From assembly GCA_002068715.1 (NCBI GenBank), contig MWAR01000543.1:1-8394 (forward strand): 8,394 nt of DNA, in the 5' to 3' direction. Positions 1 through 5,786 of this stretch are shown piece by piece. The DNA comes from a bacterium ADurb.Bin374. Lineage in GTDB: Bacteria; Riflebacteria; Ozemobacteria; Ozemobacterales; Ozemobacteraceae. The position numbers and the translations under genes are program-made. The first letter of the stretch is position 1; the number at the start of each line of letters is the position of its first letter. The notes under the pieces are model-generated. The model saw only the letters and a list, made by a program, of their open reading frames with translations. It was not told the origin of the DNA and searched no databases.

Positions 1-2
1 GC

Positions 3-512
3 GATCTCTCGGCGTGCAAAGGCTGCTGCTGCGCAATCGGCGACCGGGGCACACCGATCGACCAGGAAGAAGCCGACAAGCTGGCGATCCTGTTCCCGAA
101 AGTTCAGGGCCGCCTTTCGAGAGCCTCGGTCCAGTTCCTGAGAAACGGGATCTCGGAAACCTACAAGGGGCGGCTGTACATCCGGGAAGTCAGCCATAAC
201 GCCCCCTGCCCCTTCGCGTATCATGGCGCCGAGAATGTGCTTTACTGCTCGATTCATTCCCATTGTCTCGACGAAAGGCTTCCTGTCACGAAATGGAAAC
301 CGTTCTGGTGCAGCCTGTTTCCGTTCGTTCTCCAGAAGTCCGGCGACCAGTGGCTTCTGAACCAGTATATCGCCCCCCACTGCCGTTCGGTCGCTAACGC
401 GCCACTCATGCTCGATTGGGGTGCGAAGCTTCTGGGGGAATATCTCGGCGATGCCTGGCGCGCCGAACTCGAACGCGAGCTCGACAAGGCTTTCGGTCGG
501 AACCGGATGTGA
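3..512 (+). CDS. DUF3109-type cysteine-rich protein, 3' part (start outside window)
   Basis: The frame is open from the left edge and codes for the last 169 residues before TGA. No start codon is inside the window. The visible part opens with DLSACKGCCC, then GDRGTPID, and has further cysteines at fragment residues 69, 82, 88 and 103, the last in KPFWCSLFPF. This pattern (an early CxGxCC-like cluster, an acidic G-D-x-G-x-P turn, spaced cysteines and a late K-P-x-x-C-x-L-[FY]-P) is the hallmark of the DUF3109 family, related to the YkgJ-like putative metal-chelating proteins. The family has no firmly assigned reaction; the cysteines probably bind zinc, iron or an Fe-S cluster. No signal peptide can be judged because the N terminus is missing. 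It reads toward pspA but is followed by a 222-base gap with its own promoter, so co-transcription is not required. The family call rests on motif memory, not a search. Confidence 0.7.
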   Translation, partial: DLSACKGCCCAIGDRGTPIDQEEADKLAILFPKVQGRLSRASVQFLRNGISETYKGRLYIREVSHNAPCPFAYHGAENVLYCSIHSHCLDERLPVTKWKPFWCSLFPFVLQKSGDQWLLNQYIAPHCRSVANAPLMLDWGAKLLGEYLGDAWRAELERELDKAFGRNRM

Positions 513-619
513 CATCGATGGCGCATGTTTTTTCGGTCATTCCGGGAACAACCGCTCCTATGCAGGATTTTCGCATATTTCGTCTTCTCGCGACCTAGGA
601 CACGTTCGACGCACCCTGA

Positions 620-674
620 GGGGCCATGATTTCGCCCCAACCTCTGGAATGCGTCTCTGATCGGTGTTTGAGAC
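620..674 (+). promoter_or_regulatory. Inverted repeats upstream of the -24/-12 promoter, possible activator sites
   Basis: Two short dyads lie just upstream of the sigma-54-type promoter: GGGGC-N9-GCCCC at 620-638 and GTCTC-N12-GAGAC at 653-674. Sigma-54 promoters need an upstream-bound enhancer-binding protein, and such activators often bind dyads. The second dyad ends only four bases before the -24 GG, which is close for an activator site, so the first is the better candidate. The rest of 513-619 shows no gene, no clear terminator and no other motif. Confidence 0.25.
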
Positions 675-677
675 ACT

Positions 678-693
678 TGGCATTCATTTTGCT
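678..693 (+). promoter_or_regulatory. Sigma-54 (RpoN) -24/-12 promoter of pspA
   Basis: The sequence TTGGCATTCATTTTGCT at 677-693 matches the RpoN consensus TGGCAC-N5-TTGCW at all but one informative base (TGGCAT for TGGCAC). The invariant GG (679-680) and GC (691-692) are separated by exactly ten bases. Transcription should begin near 704, giving a leader of about 31 bases that contains the strong Shine-Dalgarno. In enterobacteria the psp operon is also driven by sigma-54 and the activator PspF, so the element fits the gene it precedes. No enhancer-binding protein gene is in the window. Confidence 0.75.
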
Positions 694-720
694 GCAATGA
701 GGGCGTGATACCAACTTACC

Positions 721-727
721 AAGGAGG
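721..727 (+). promoter_or_regulatory. Strong ribosome binding site fixing the pspA start
   Basis: AAGGAGG lies seven bases before the ATG at 735. It selects this ATG over an in-frame GTG at 705. The GTG has no Shine-Dalgarno and sits at the predicted transcription start. Confidence 0.8.
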
Positions 728-734
728 ACGGGTT

Positions 735-1397
735 ATGGGTATTTTCAAGCGGATTTCACTGATCATCCGATCGAACATCAACGCACTGATAGAGAAAGCG
801 GAAGATCCCGAAAAGATGCTCGAACAGATCATCGCCGACATGAACGAGAACATGCGCGAGATCAAGCTCCAGATCGCCCGCTCGATGAAGGACGAGAAGC
901 TGCTCGAGCACAAGGTCGATGAAAACCGGAAGCTGACCGGCGAGTATGAAAACAAGGCACTTCTGGCGCTCGAAAAGAACAGCGAAGACCTGGCCCGCGA
1001 GGCGCTGAAACGCAAGAAGTCGTATGCCGACATCACGACGTCGCTCGAGACCGAGCTCGACGAGCAGCGCAAGGCCGTCGAGCTGCTCAAGACCAGCTAC
1101 AAGGCCCTCGAACTCAAGATCGAGGAGGCAAAGAACAAGCGCCAGGTCCTGCTGAGCCGCCAGAAGCGCGCCGAAACCCGGATCGACCTCACCGACACGG
1201 TCAGCAGCATCAACGAGCAGGCCGATCTGTTCGACGCCTTCGACCGCATGGCCGACAAGGTCGCAAAAACCGAAGCCATGGCCGGTGCTCTTGCCGAACT
1301 GGACAAGGCGACGATCGAGCAGAAGTTCGAGCAGCTCGAGCGCGACCGATCGATCGACGACGACCTCAAGGCCCTCAAGGAAAAAATGAAAAAGTAA
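735..1397 (+). CDS. pspA: PspA/IM30 (Vipp1) family membrane-protection protein
   Basis: The 220-residue product has the normal length of the family (E. coli PspA is 222). It starts MGIFKRIS, the typical N-terminal amphipathic helix, followed by NALIEKAEDPEKMLEQ, a strongly conserved stretch. The remainder is a long charged coiled coil (roughly residues 25-200) ending in a lysine-rich tail, as in the PspA/Vipp1/ESCRT-III superfamily. These proteins bind stressed inner membrane through the N-terminal helix, assemble into rings or rods and limit proton leakage. There is no C-terminal Vipp1-type extension. The gene stands alone behind a -24/-12 promoter; no pspB, pspC or pspF is visible nearby, so its regulator is elsewhere. 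The last codons (lysine-rich, A-rich DNA) double as the antisense U-tract of a minus-strand terminator. The family call is very firm; the exact stress signal is not visible. Confidence 0.95.
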   Translation: MGIFKRISLIIRSNINALIEKAEDPEKMLEQIIADMNENMREIKLQIARSMKDEKLLEHKVDENRKLTGEYENKALLALEKNSEDLAREALKRKKSYADITTSLETELDEQRKAVELLKTSYKALELKIEEAKNKRQVLLSRQKRAETRIDLTDTVSSINEQADLFDAFDRMADKVAKTEAMAGALAELDKATIEQKFEQLERDRSIDDDLKALKEKMKK

Positions 1398-1410
1398 CCC
1401 TCGGGTTACT
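1379..1410 (-). terminator. Intrinsic terminator of the kinase/TPR operon, overlapping the 3' end of pspA
   Basis: AGTAACCC-TC-GGGTTACT (1393-1410) is a perfect 8-bp inverted repeat. Read on the minus strand it is followed at once by TTTTTCATTTTTT, a good U-tract. On the plus strand the bases after the stem are not T-rich. It therefore looks like a rho-independent terminator for the minus-strand operon ending at 1647, with its U-tract inside the final codons of pspA. The stem also contains the pspA stop codon and could stabilise the pspA mRNA end. Confidence 0.7.
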
Positions 1411-1431
1411 CAGCACAGAAAACCCGATGAA

Positions 1432-1478
1432 CACAGAGGTTTCACAGAGATGTTTCTTTTCTCTGTGAAACCTCTGTG
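1432..1478. repeat. CACAGAGG-type perfect palindromic element
   Basis: A 19-bp arm, CACAGAGGTTTCACAGAGA (1432-1450), is repeated in perfect inverted orientation at 1460-1478 around a nine-base pyrimidine-rich loop. Neither strand has a convincing U-tract after it, so it is not a plain terminator. A related, less perfect element sits at 3973-4044. Similar CACAGAG/CGCAGAG palindromes are dispersed between genes in many bacterial genomes (general recollection). It would form a long hairpin in the 3' untranslated part of the minus-strand operon transcript. Confidence 0.85.
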
Positions 1479-1505
1479 CTCTGGTATGTTGAAATTCGAA
1501 CGATT

Positions 1506-1602
1506 CACCGCGGAGACTCGGAGACGCTTAGGGAAAAGTTCATTTTCTCTTTTCCATCTCGTTTCTTCCTCTGCGCCTCTGTGCCTCTGCGCCTCGGCGG
1601 TA
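1506..1602. repeat. CCGCGGAG/GCGCAGAG-type imperfect palindromic element
   Basis: The left arm ACCGCGGAGACTCGGAGACGC (1507-1527) pairs at 15 of 21 positions, before counting G-U pairs, with the right arm ending CGCCTCGGCGGT (to 1601). Between the arms is a pyrimidine-rich stretch and short direct repeats of CTCTGYGC (1570-1592). It belongs to the same broad GAG-periodic palindrome class as 1432-1478 and lies directly next to it. Together the two elements fill the pspA/TPR convergent spacer; I see no gene in 1398-1646. Confidence 0.65.
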
Positions 1603-1646
1603 AAACGGTCTTCGTATCTCCGTGATGAAGCTGTTTTCGGGGTGGA

Positions 1647-2183
1647 TCACCGGATGACGGGCTTGATCGAGACGGGAGGCTTGCGGTCGGGGAAGTTCAG
1701 TTCGTCGACGCGGGCAAAGTATTCCTTCGCAAGTTCAGGCTGATCGAGTTTGAGCAGGATTTCGCCGGCCCAATAGTAGAGTTCGGGGTCTTCCGGTCGC
1801 TGGTCCATCAGCTCGCGCACGAGGCGAAACGCCTCTTCGTGATAGCCCTTGCTCGAAAGCACACGGCTCAGAAACCATTTCGCGCCCGGGTGGTGCGGAT
1901 CGACCCGGAGCGTGCGTCGGTATTCCTTGATCGCTTCGTCTTCCATCTGGAGACTGGAATACAGATTTCCGATCTGGTAGCTGTATTCGGGATTGTCCGG
2001 CCGCTTCATCCGCATGTATTTGAGCCGCTGGAGATACCTCTCGCGATCGTTGTTCACCTCGCCCGTGATTCCCGGATCACCGGCCAGGATGACGGAGAAC
2101 GCCGACACGAGAAACGCGAAGGCCGTCAGCAGCAGAACCAGTCGGGCCGCGCGCCCCGCTTTCGGGTTGAGGCCGGGGGTCAG
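1647..2183 (-). CDS. Membrane-anchored TPR protein, probable CTG start
   Basis: The product, 178 residues from the proposed start, has a basic N terminus (K8, R11, R14), one hydrophobic segment at about 15-34 and three tetratricopeptide-like units at about 63-96, 97-130 and 131-164 (for example NPEYSYQIGNLYSSLQ, then DEAIKEYRRTL). It is probably a signal-anchored scaffold with a soluble TPR face. No ATG, GTG or TTG lies in frame just before the hydrophobic segment. The CTG at 2183-2181 overlaps the kinase stop as CTGA, the same geometry as the ATGA overlaps elsewhere in this window, and gives a sensible anchor. A GTG at codon 26 would cut the anchor in half. The frame stays open upstream to 2540, but only as a shadow inside the kinase gene. 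Tight coupling suggests it works with the kinase; the partner and role are inference. Confidence 0.75.
   Translation of the reverse strand: MTPGLNPKAGRAARLVLLLTAFAFLVSAFSVILAGDPGITGEVNNDRERYLQRLKYMRMKRPDNPEYSYQIGNLYSSLQMEDEAIKEYRRTLRVDPHHPGAKWFLSRVLSSKGYHEEAFRLVRELMDQRPEDPELYYWAGEILLKLDQPELAKEYFARVDELNFPDRKPPVSIKPVIR
2180..2183 (-). promoter_or_regulatory. CTGA stop/start overlap (translational coupling, non-canonical CTG start)
   Basis: On the minus strand the kinase ends ...GGATTCTGACC. TGA (2182-2180) stops the kinase and CTG (2183-2181) opens the TPR frame. There is no clear Shine-Dalgarno before it, so re-initiation by ribosomes ending the kinase is the likely mode. ATT one codon upstream is a second rare-start option. 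A frameshift fusion or a sequencing error would be alternative explanations. Confidence 0.55.
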
Positions 2184-3826
2184 AATCCCGAGAGGATATA
2201 GGCCAGCCTGACCACGGTGACCAGCACCGCGAGATGCATCACAAAGCGCAGCACGAGAACCACCTTCCCCGCGCTGACGCCGACGATCGAACTCACCGTG
2301 TTTCTGTACAGCCATCCGATTCCTTCTTCGAAAACTTCCGGGTAAAACCAATCGAGAAGCGACAACCCGACCAGAACGAGAAAGGCCACCTGATATCCGA
2401 GATTTCCCGGCATGCCCTTCTTTTGGGAAGCCTGCACCGGAATGTCGGTTGAAGGGGGCGTTTTGTTTACGATCGTCGTCTGTTTTCTCAGGACTTTTCG
2501 AATCGGGTCGAACCGAAGAATGCAGTGGCACAGGGGGCACGCAAGAGACTCAGGCATGGCACCGGGCTCGCTCCAGAGAAACGGCTTGAGGCAGTTCGGG
2601 CACATGTAGGTCGGTTTCTGGCGGTCTTTCGCCTCCTGGATTTTTTCGCGGCAAAGGCGCATCCATTCGAGGACGTTGTTCCGGTCCTCCGGGTTGACGA
2701 CGACAGCCAGTGACGCCTCGAACAGGGGAAGCGCGGCCGCGTAGTTTCCGGCCTGGAACTGCTCACCCGCATCATTGATGAACTTTTTGAGGCGCTCTTT
2801 GGCCCGTTCGTTTTCGGCCTGAACGAAGTTGGTGAGCGATGGCTGCGGGAGCGCGGGGGCTGGGGCTGGAGATGCGGCCGCGGCGGGCTGTTCCCTCTTC
2901 CTTCCGTCGCCGGAAGACGGTTCGCCCCTGTGGGTCTGGAACCGTTCCAGCTCCTCGATTATAACGGCGCAGTTGTCGGGCCGCATGTCGGGATTCAGAT
3001 CGAGCATGCGGAAGGTCAGGGTGTCCCAGTATTGGTGGATCGGCTTGTAGCAGGAGGGCGGCTGGAAGATGCCCAGGGGAAGCAGGCCGCCGGTAAGCAT
3101 TTCGTACAGGACGACCCCGACGGCGTAGATGTCGGCCTTGTGGGTCACAGCCTTCGGATTGATGCGCTGCTCGGGCGACATGTAGTTTTCGGTGCCCATG
3201 AACGCGTTCGTCTTCGTCAGCGACTGCTGGTCGCTCGAGCCGCCGAACTTGCGCGCGAGGCCGAAATCCGTGACTTTCACGTTCGACTGCCGGTCGAACA
3301 TGATGTTTTCAGGTTTTATATCTCGATGTATTATTCCATGGGCATGAGCATGGCCCAGGGCGCGGAGGATGCCGAGAACGATGTCGATGATGCGGCCCTC
3401 GGTCAGGCCGCCGTCGCGGATCACCTGCCGGAGCGTTCCGCCTTCGACCAGCTCCATCACGAAATACTTGAAGGAAGAGGCTGAGCCCTGGTCGATGACG
3501 CGCACGATATTCGGGTGGTTCAGCCCTGCCATGATCGCCATTTCGCGCTCGAACCGCTCGATAAGGTCGGGTGACTCGAGGCTCTCGTGGGTCATGACCT
3601 TCAGCGCGTATACGTTGTTCGCCGGGTCGACGGCCGAGTAGACCTGGCCCATCCCGCCCTGGCCCAGCAGCTTCACCAGCCGGTAGTTGCCAAGGGTCTC
3701 GATGGCCTGTGCCTGCTTCGAATCGATCTCGTTCGCGCAGTTCGGACAGAAAATCTTGCCCGCTTCAGGCGAATCGAAAACCTCGAAATCGAGTCCGCAG
3801 TATTGGCAGATGATCTGCCGAAGCAT
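2180..3826 (-). CDS. Membrane-tethered Ser/Thr protein kinase with two zinc ribbons
   Basis: 548 residues. Domains in order: N-terminal zinc ribbon (C7, C10, C27, C30); a complete Hanks-type kinase at about 48-297 with glycine loop GQGGMG (55-60), lysine K76 in YALKVM, alpha-C glutamate E94, catalytic HRDIKPEN (167-174), DFG (187-189) and GTENYMSPEQ (211-220); a proline/alanine linker (about 314-330); a TPR-like helical pair (about 337-400); a second zinc ribbon (C409, C412, C430, C433); and two hydrophobic segments near 478-495 and 519-545. All catalytic residues are present, so it should be active in the cytoplasm while anchored at its C terminus. No PASTA domain or large outer sensor domain is seen, so the signal may come through the ribbons or TPR partners. 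GAGGAG six bases before the ATG supports the start. It is the first gene of a two-gene operon with the TPR protein. Substrates are unknown. Confidence 0.93.
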   Translation of the reverse strand: MLRQIICQYCGLDFEVFDSPEAGKIFCPNCANEIDSKQAQAIETLGNYRLVKLLGQGGMGQVYSAVDPANNVYALKVMTHESLESPDLIERFEREMAIMAGLNHPNIVRVIDQGSASSFKYFVMELVEGGTLRQVIRDGGLTEGRIIDIVLGILRALGHAHAHGIIHRDIKPENIMFDRQSNVKVTDFGLARKFGGSSDQQSLTKTNAFMGTENYMSPEQRINPKAVTHKADIYAVGVVLYEMLTGGLLPLGIFQPPSCYKPIHQYWDTLTFRMLDLNPDMRPDNCAVIIEELERFQTHRGEPSSGDGRKREQPAAAASPAPAPALPQPSLTNFVQAENERAKERLKKFINDAGEQFQAGNYAAALPLFEASLAVVVNPEDRNNVLEWMRLCREKIQEAKDRQKPTYMCPNCLKPFLWSEPGAMPESLACPLCHCILRFDPIRKVLRKQTTIVNKTPPSTDIPVQASQKKGMPGNLGYQVAFLVLVGLSLLDWFYPEVFEEGIGWLYRNTVSSIVGVSAGKVVLVLRFVMHLAVLVTVVRLAYILSGF

Positions 3827-3906
3827 CAGAAGCTCCTCACTATCGACCGCCCGGCGGCTTTCACCGCACGACGGCCATGGCCTGTTTCCTCTGGTCTGTC
3901 ACGCCC

Positions 3907-3912
3907 ATTATA
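3907..3912 (-). promoter_or_regulatory. Sigma-70-like -10 box for the kinase operon
   Basis: On the minus strand the exact hexamer TATAAT reads from 3912 to 3907, about 80 bases before the kinase ATG. No good -35 hexamer lies 16-18 bases upstream (the best is weak), so it may need an activator or be moderate in strength. Confidence 0.45.
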
Positions 3913-3932
3913 CCCGATTATCGACATGGGGA

Positions 3933-3955
3933 ACACGGCATATTACATTCCGTGT
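3933..3955. repeat. ACACGG-N11-CCGTGT dyad upstream of the kinase promoter
   Basis: A perfect 6-bp inverted repeat with an AT-rich 11-base centre overlaps and extends upstream of the expected -35 region of the kinase promoter. The spacing suits a dimeric regulator. It could instead be a decayed relative of the palindromic repeats seen nearby. Confidence 0.3.
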
Positions 3956-3972
3956 GGGGTTCGGTTTTGACA

Positions 3973-4044
3973 ATCCCAGAATCACCGAGGTCACGGAGGT
4001 TTCACGGAGAAAAAAGAAATTTGCCGTGAGACCTCTGTGGGATT
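3973..4044. repeat. CACGGAGG-type palindromic element in the divergent spacer
   Basis: The arm CACGGAGGTTTCACGG (3992-4007) faces CCGTGAGACCTCTGTG (4024-4039), matching at 14 of 16 positions around an A-rich 16-base loop. Outer bases ATCCCA and GGGAT extend the symmetry. It shares the GAGGTTTCAC core with the perfect element at 1432-1478, so the two are family members. It lies between the divergent kinase and anti-sigma promoters, so unlike the others it is not at an operon end. The spacer 3827-4199 holds this element, the two promoters and the dyad, and no gene that I can support. Confidence 0.75.
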
Positions 4045-4133
4045 CGTGCCCTGTGTGATGCAGATCCGTTCCCGGCGTCGCGCTTCTGCGTAAAACCCTA
4101 TGCGTTTCATGTTGCGTGGTTCGGTCATTTTTC

Positions 4134-4142
4134 TGATACTAT
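4134..4142 (+). promoter_or_regulatory. Candidate extended -10 promoter for the anti-sigma/sigma operon
   Basis: TGATACTAT combines a TGN extension with a TACTAT -10 hexamer; transcription would start near 4149, about 50 bases before the ATG. The -35 match is poor, as is allowed for extended -10 promoters. A perfect ATCAT-CC-ATGAT dyad (4143-4154) covers the predicted start site. An ECF-type promoter read by the encoded sigma factor is an alternative that cannot be judged without other targets. Confidence 0.35.
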
Positions 4143-4199
4143 ATCATCCATGATGAACCCGAACCTCCCCTCCTGCGTCTCATAGGCGGAGGGCCTGAC

Positions 4200-5090
4200 A
4201 TGGACTGCAAGCAATTCAGAAACATCCTGGAAGCGGCCGACACGCTCGGCGTTCCGGCGGAATTGAAGGAACACGCCGCAACCTGCGTTTCGTGCACCAG
4301 GCTCCTTGAAGCCCAGGAGCGGATGTCGCTCGGTCTCGAGATCAACCGGCGGGCCGTTCGCGTCCCTGATCTCACGGCGCGCATCATGAAGCGAGCAGCA
4401 CAGGAAAAACCGACATCATCCGATTCCTCCGGCTGGATCGAGCGTCTGGTCGCGCTCGTGACACCGAGAACACCGTTCGCCTCTTCCGTCTTCTACGTCG
4501 CCGCCGGCGTAGTCATCGTCGCCCTGTGCCACTCGATCATCGACCGCGGATCGGAACTTCAGGACCTCCGACGGCACCACGCCTGGCGAATGGTGTCGAC
4601 AGAGGGCCACATCTCGGGAATGTCTCCCGAAGCGAAGACAAAAGGCATCGCCTTCGGCACGCGGCTCGATTGCGAACCCGGCGCGACGGCGAATATCGAA
4701 CTCGGCGAGCGTTTCCGCATCTCGCTGAACGGGGTAAAAGCCGTTCTGGCCTCAGGGCAGGTCGATCTCGAGTCCGGAAGCATCGAAGCAAATATAGAAC
4801 ACGTTCCGAACGGAGTCCCGTTCCTGATCAAAACACCGCATGCCGACGTCACGGACATCGGCACGGAGTTCACGGTTACCGTCCTGGACGGTTCGACGAC
4901 GGTCAGTCTCCGCACGGGCGCGGTCCGGATCACCTCCGCGTCCACGCACGAGGCGCGAGAGCTGAAAGCGTCGGAGGAGCTGACGATCGGTTCAGCCGGC
5001 TTCGTTCAATCCAGATCGCCTGTATCGAAAGATCCGGCAACGGCCCCGGTTTCCCCGGACTTCCGAAGAATACAGCCTCCTGACGAATGA
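4200..5090 (+). CDS. Anti-sigma factor: zinc-finger plus membrane-anchored FecR-like domain
   Basis: 296 residues. The N terminus (C3, H25, C29, C32; EHAATCVSC) matches the zinc-binding anti-sigma (ZAS) fold that clamps ECF sigma factors in the cytoplasm. One hydrophobic segment at about 94-113 crosses the membrane. Beyond it is a FecR-type domain with the signature IKTPHADVTDIGTEFTVTV (210-228) followed by a beta-rich SLRTGAVRIT stretch, on the outer side. The chain ends in a proline-rich tail. FecR proteins relay an outer signal to the sigma factor they hold. GGAGG seven bases before the ATG (4188-4192) supports the start. The stop overlaps the sigma gene start as ATGA. Oddities are the order (anti-sigma before sigma, usually reversed) and the absence of a TonB-dependent receptor gene nearby, so classic iron-citrate-type signalling is not implied. 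Confidence 0.85.
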   Translation: MDCKQFRNILEAADTLGVPAELKEHAATCVSCTRLLEAQERMSLGLEINRRAVRVPDLTARIMKRAAQEKPTSSDSSGWIERLVALVTPRTPFASSVFYVAAGVVIVALCHSIIDRGSELQDLRRHHAWRMVSTEGHISGMSPEAKTKGIAFGTRLDCEPGATANIELGERFRISLNGVKAVLASGQVDLESGSIEANIEHVPNGVPFLIKTPHADVTDIGTEFTVTVLDGSTTVSLRTGAVRITSASTHEARELKASEELTIGSAGFVQSRSPVSKDPATAPVSPDFRRIQPPDE

Positions 5091-5677
5091 CCATCGCCCC
5101 GAACCATTCCGGTCCGCCCGACGGTGAACTCGTCAGAGAAGCCCTTCGCGGCAATATGCATGCGTTCGAAATGCTCGTCAGTCGGCATCACCAGGGCGTC
5201 TACCGGTTCCTGTTCCATTTCATGGGGAACGCGGCCGACGCCGAGGACATCACCCAAGAAACGTTTCTGAACATTCACCGGAAGCTGAAAAGCCATAATC
5301 CGGCCCAGTCGTTCACGTCCTGGATGATCACGATCGCGCGGAATCTCGCGATCTCGCATCACAGGCGCCGGACGCCGTCACCCCTCGATCCGGCACTGCT
5401 TGCCGCTGCGATCAAGGACGTCACCCCTACCCCCGAATCCGAGCTTCTCGCGAAGGAGGCCGGCGAAGAAGTTCATGCGGCGCTCCAACGGCTTCCCGAA
5501 GAGATAAGGGAAGTTCTCATCATGCGCTATCTCATGGACATCCCGCTTCAGCACGTCGCCGAGATGCTGAACATCCCCGAGGGAACCGCCAAGTCCAGGC
5601 TGTTCAAGGCCCGCAATGCGCTCAGAGAGCAGATGGAACGGAACGCACACCGGGTGATGCAGGCACAGACAGCCTGA
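5087..5677 (+). CDS. ECF-family RNA polymerase sigma factor (sigma-70 regions 2 and 4)
   Basis: 196 residues, the usual ECF size. Region 2 spans about 26-95 and includes DAEDITQETFLNIHRKL (51-67) for core binding and FTSWMITIARNLAISHHRR (76-94) for -10 recognition. A linker (about 96-122) leads to region 4 at about 131-182, with LPEEIREVLIMRYL, the helix-turn-helix IPLQHVAEMLNIPEGTAKSR and LFKARNALRE. There is no region 1 or region 3 and no added C-terminal domain, so it is a plain RpoE/SigW-like factor. It starts with an ATGA overlap on the upstream anti-sigma gene and has no good Shine-Dalgarno of its own, so its translation is probably coupled. This would keep its amount close to that of its inhibitor. 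Target promoters cannot be named from this window. Confidence 0.93.
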   Translation: MTIAPNHSGPPDGELVREALRGNMHAFEMLVSRHHQGVYRFLFHFMGNAADAEDITQETFLNIHRKLKSHNPAQSFTSWMITIARNLAISHHRRRTPSPLDPALLAAAIKDVTPTPESELLAKEAGEEVHAALQRLPEEIREVLIMRYLMDIPLQHVAEMLNIPEGTAKSRLFKARNALREQMERNAHRVMQAQTA

Positions 5678-5745
5678 GCATTATTCCCTTCGTGACGGAC
5701 AGGTTCGGGACCTGATTTTTGCCAATTCGTCGATGGAGGGCGGGT

Positions 5746-5786
5746 TTTACCCCCCACCCCTTCGGGGCATGCAAAGAGGGGGCTTT
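5746..5786 (+). terminator. Weak candidate terminator after the sigma operon
   Basis: A run of C (ACCCCCCACCCC) pairs in part with GGGG and GGGGG further on, enclosing a CCCC-TTC-GGGG mini-hairpin, and is followed by CTTTGTT. The stem is uneven and the tail short, so this is only a candidate. The region 5678-5745 shows nothing else. Confidence 0.3.

Noticed and set aside
254..697. Minus-strand open frame of 147 codons across 254-697
   Set aside because: It overlaps the DUF3109-type gene and runs through the pspA promoter region; its product is Arg/Ser-rich with no recognisable domain.
705..734. Ten-residue N-terminal extension of PspA from a GTG at 705
   Set aside because: The family start MGIFKRIS has a strong Shine-Dalgarno at the right distance, and the predicted transcript begins near 704.
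1432..1602. Possible CRISPR array or tRNA in the repeat-rich spacer
   Set aside because: There are no regularly spaced identical direct repeats with unique spacers, and no cloverleaf; the repeats are inverted and of two different types.
1647..2540. 297-codon reading of the TPR gene from an ATG at 2540
   Set aside because: The first 119 codons lie inside the kinase gene in another frame and code for Arg/Gly-rich sequence without TPR character; the TPR features begin only after the kinase stop.
2930..3484. Plus-strand open frame of 184 codons opposite the kinase
   Set aside because: It is antisense to the catalytic core of the kinase, where every kinase motif is intact on the minus strand.
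4526..5083. Plus-strand 185-codon frame within the anti-sigma gene
   Set aside because: It is an Arg/Gly-rich out-of-frame shadow of the FecR-type gene, which carries all expected motifs.
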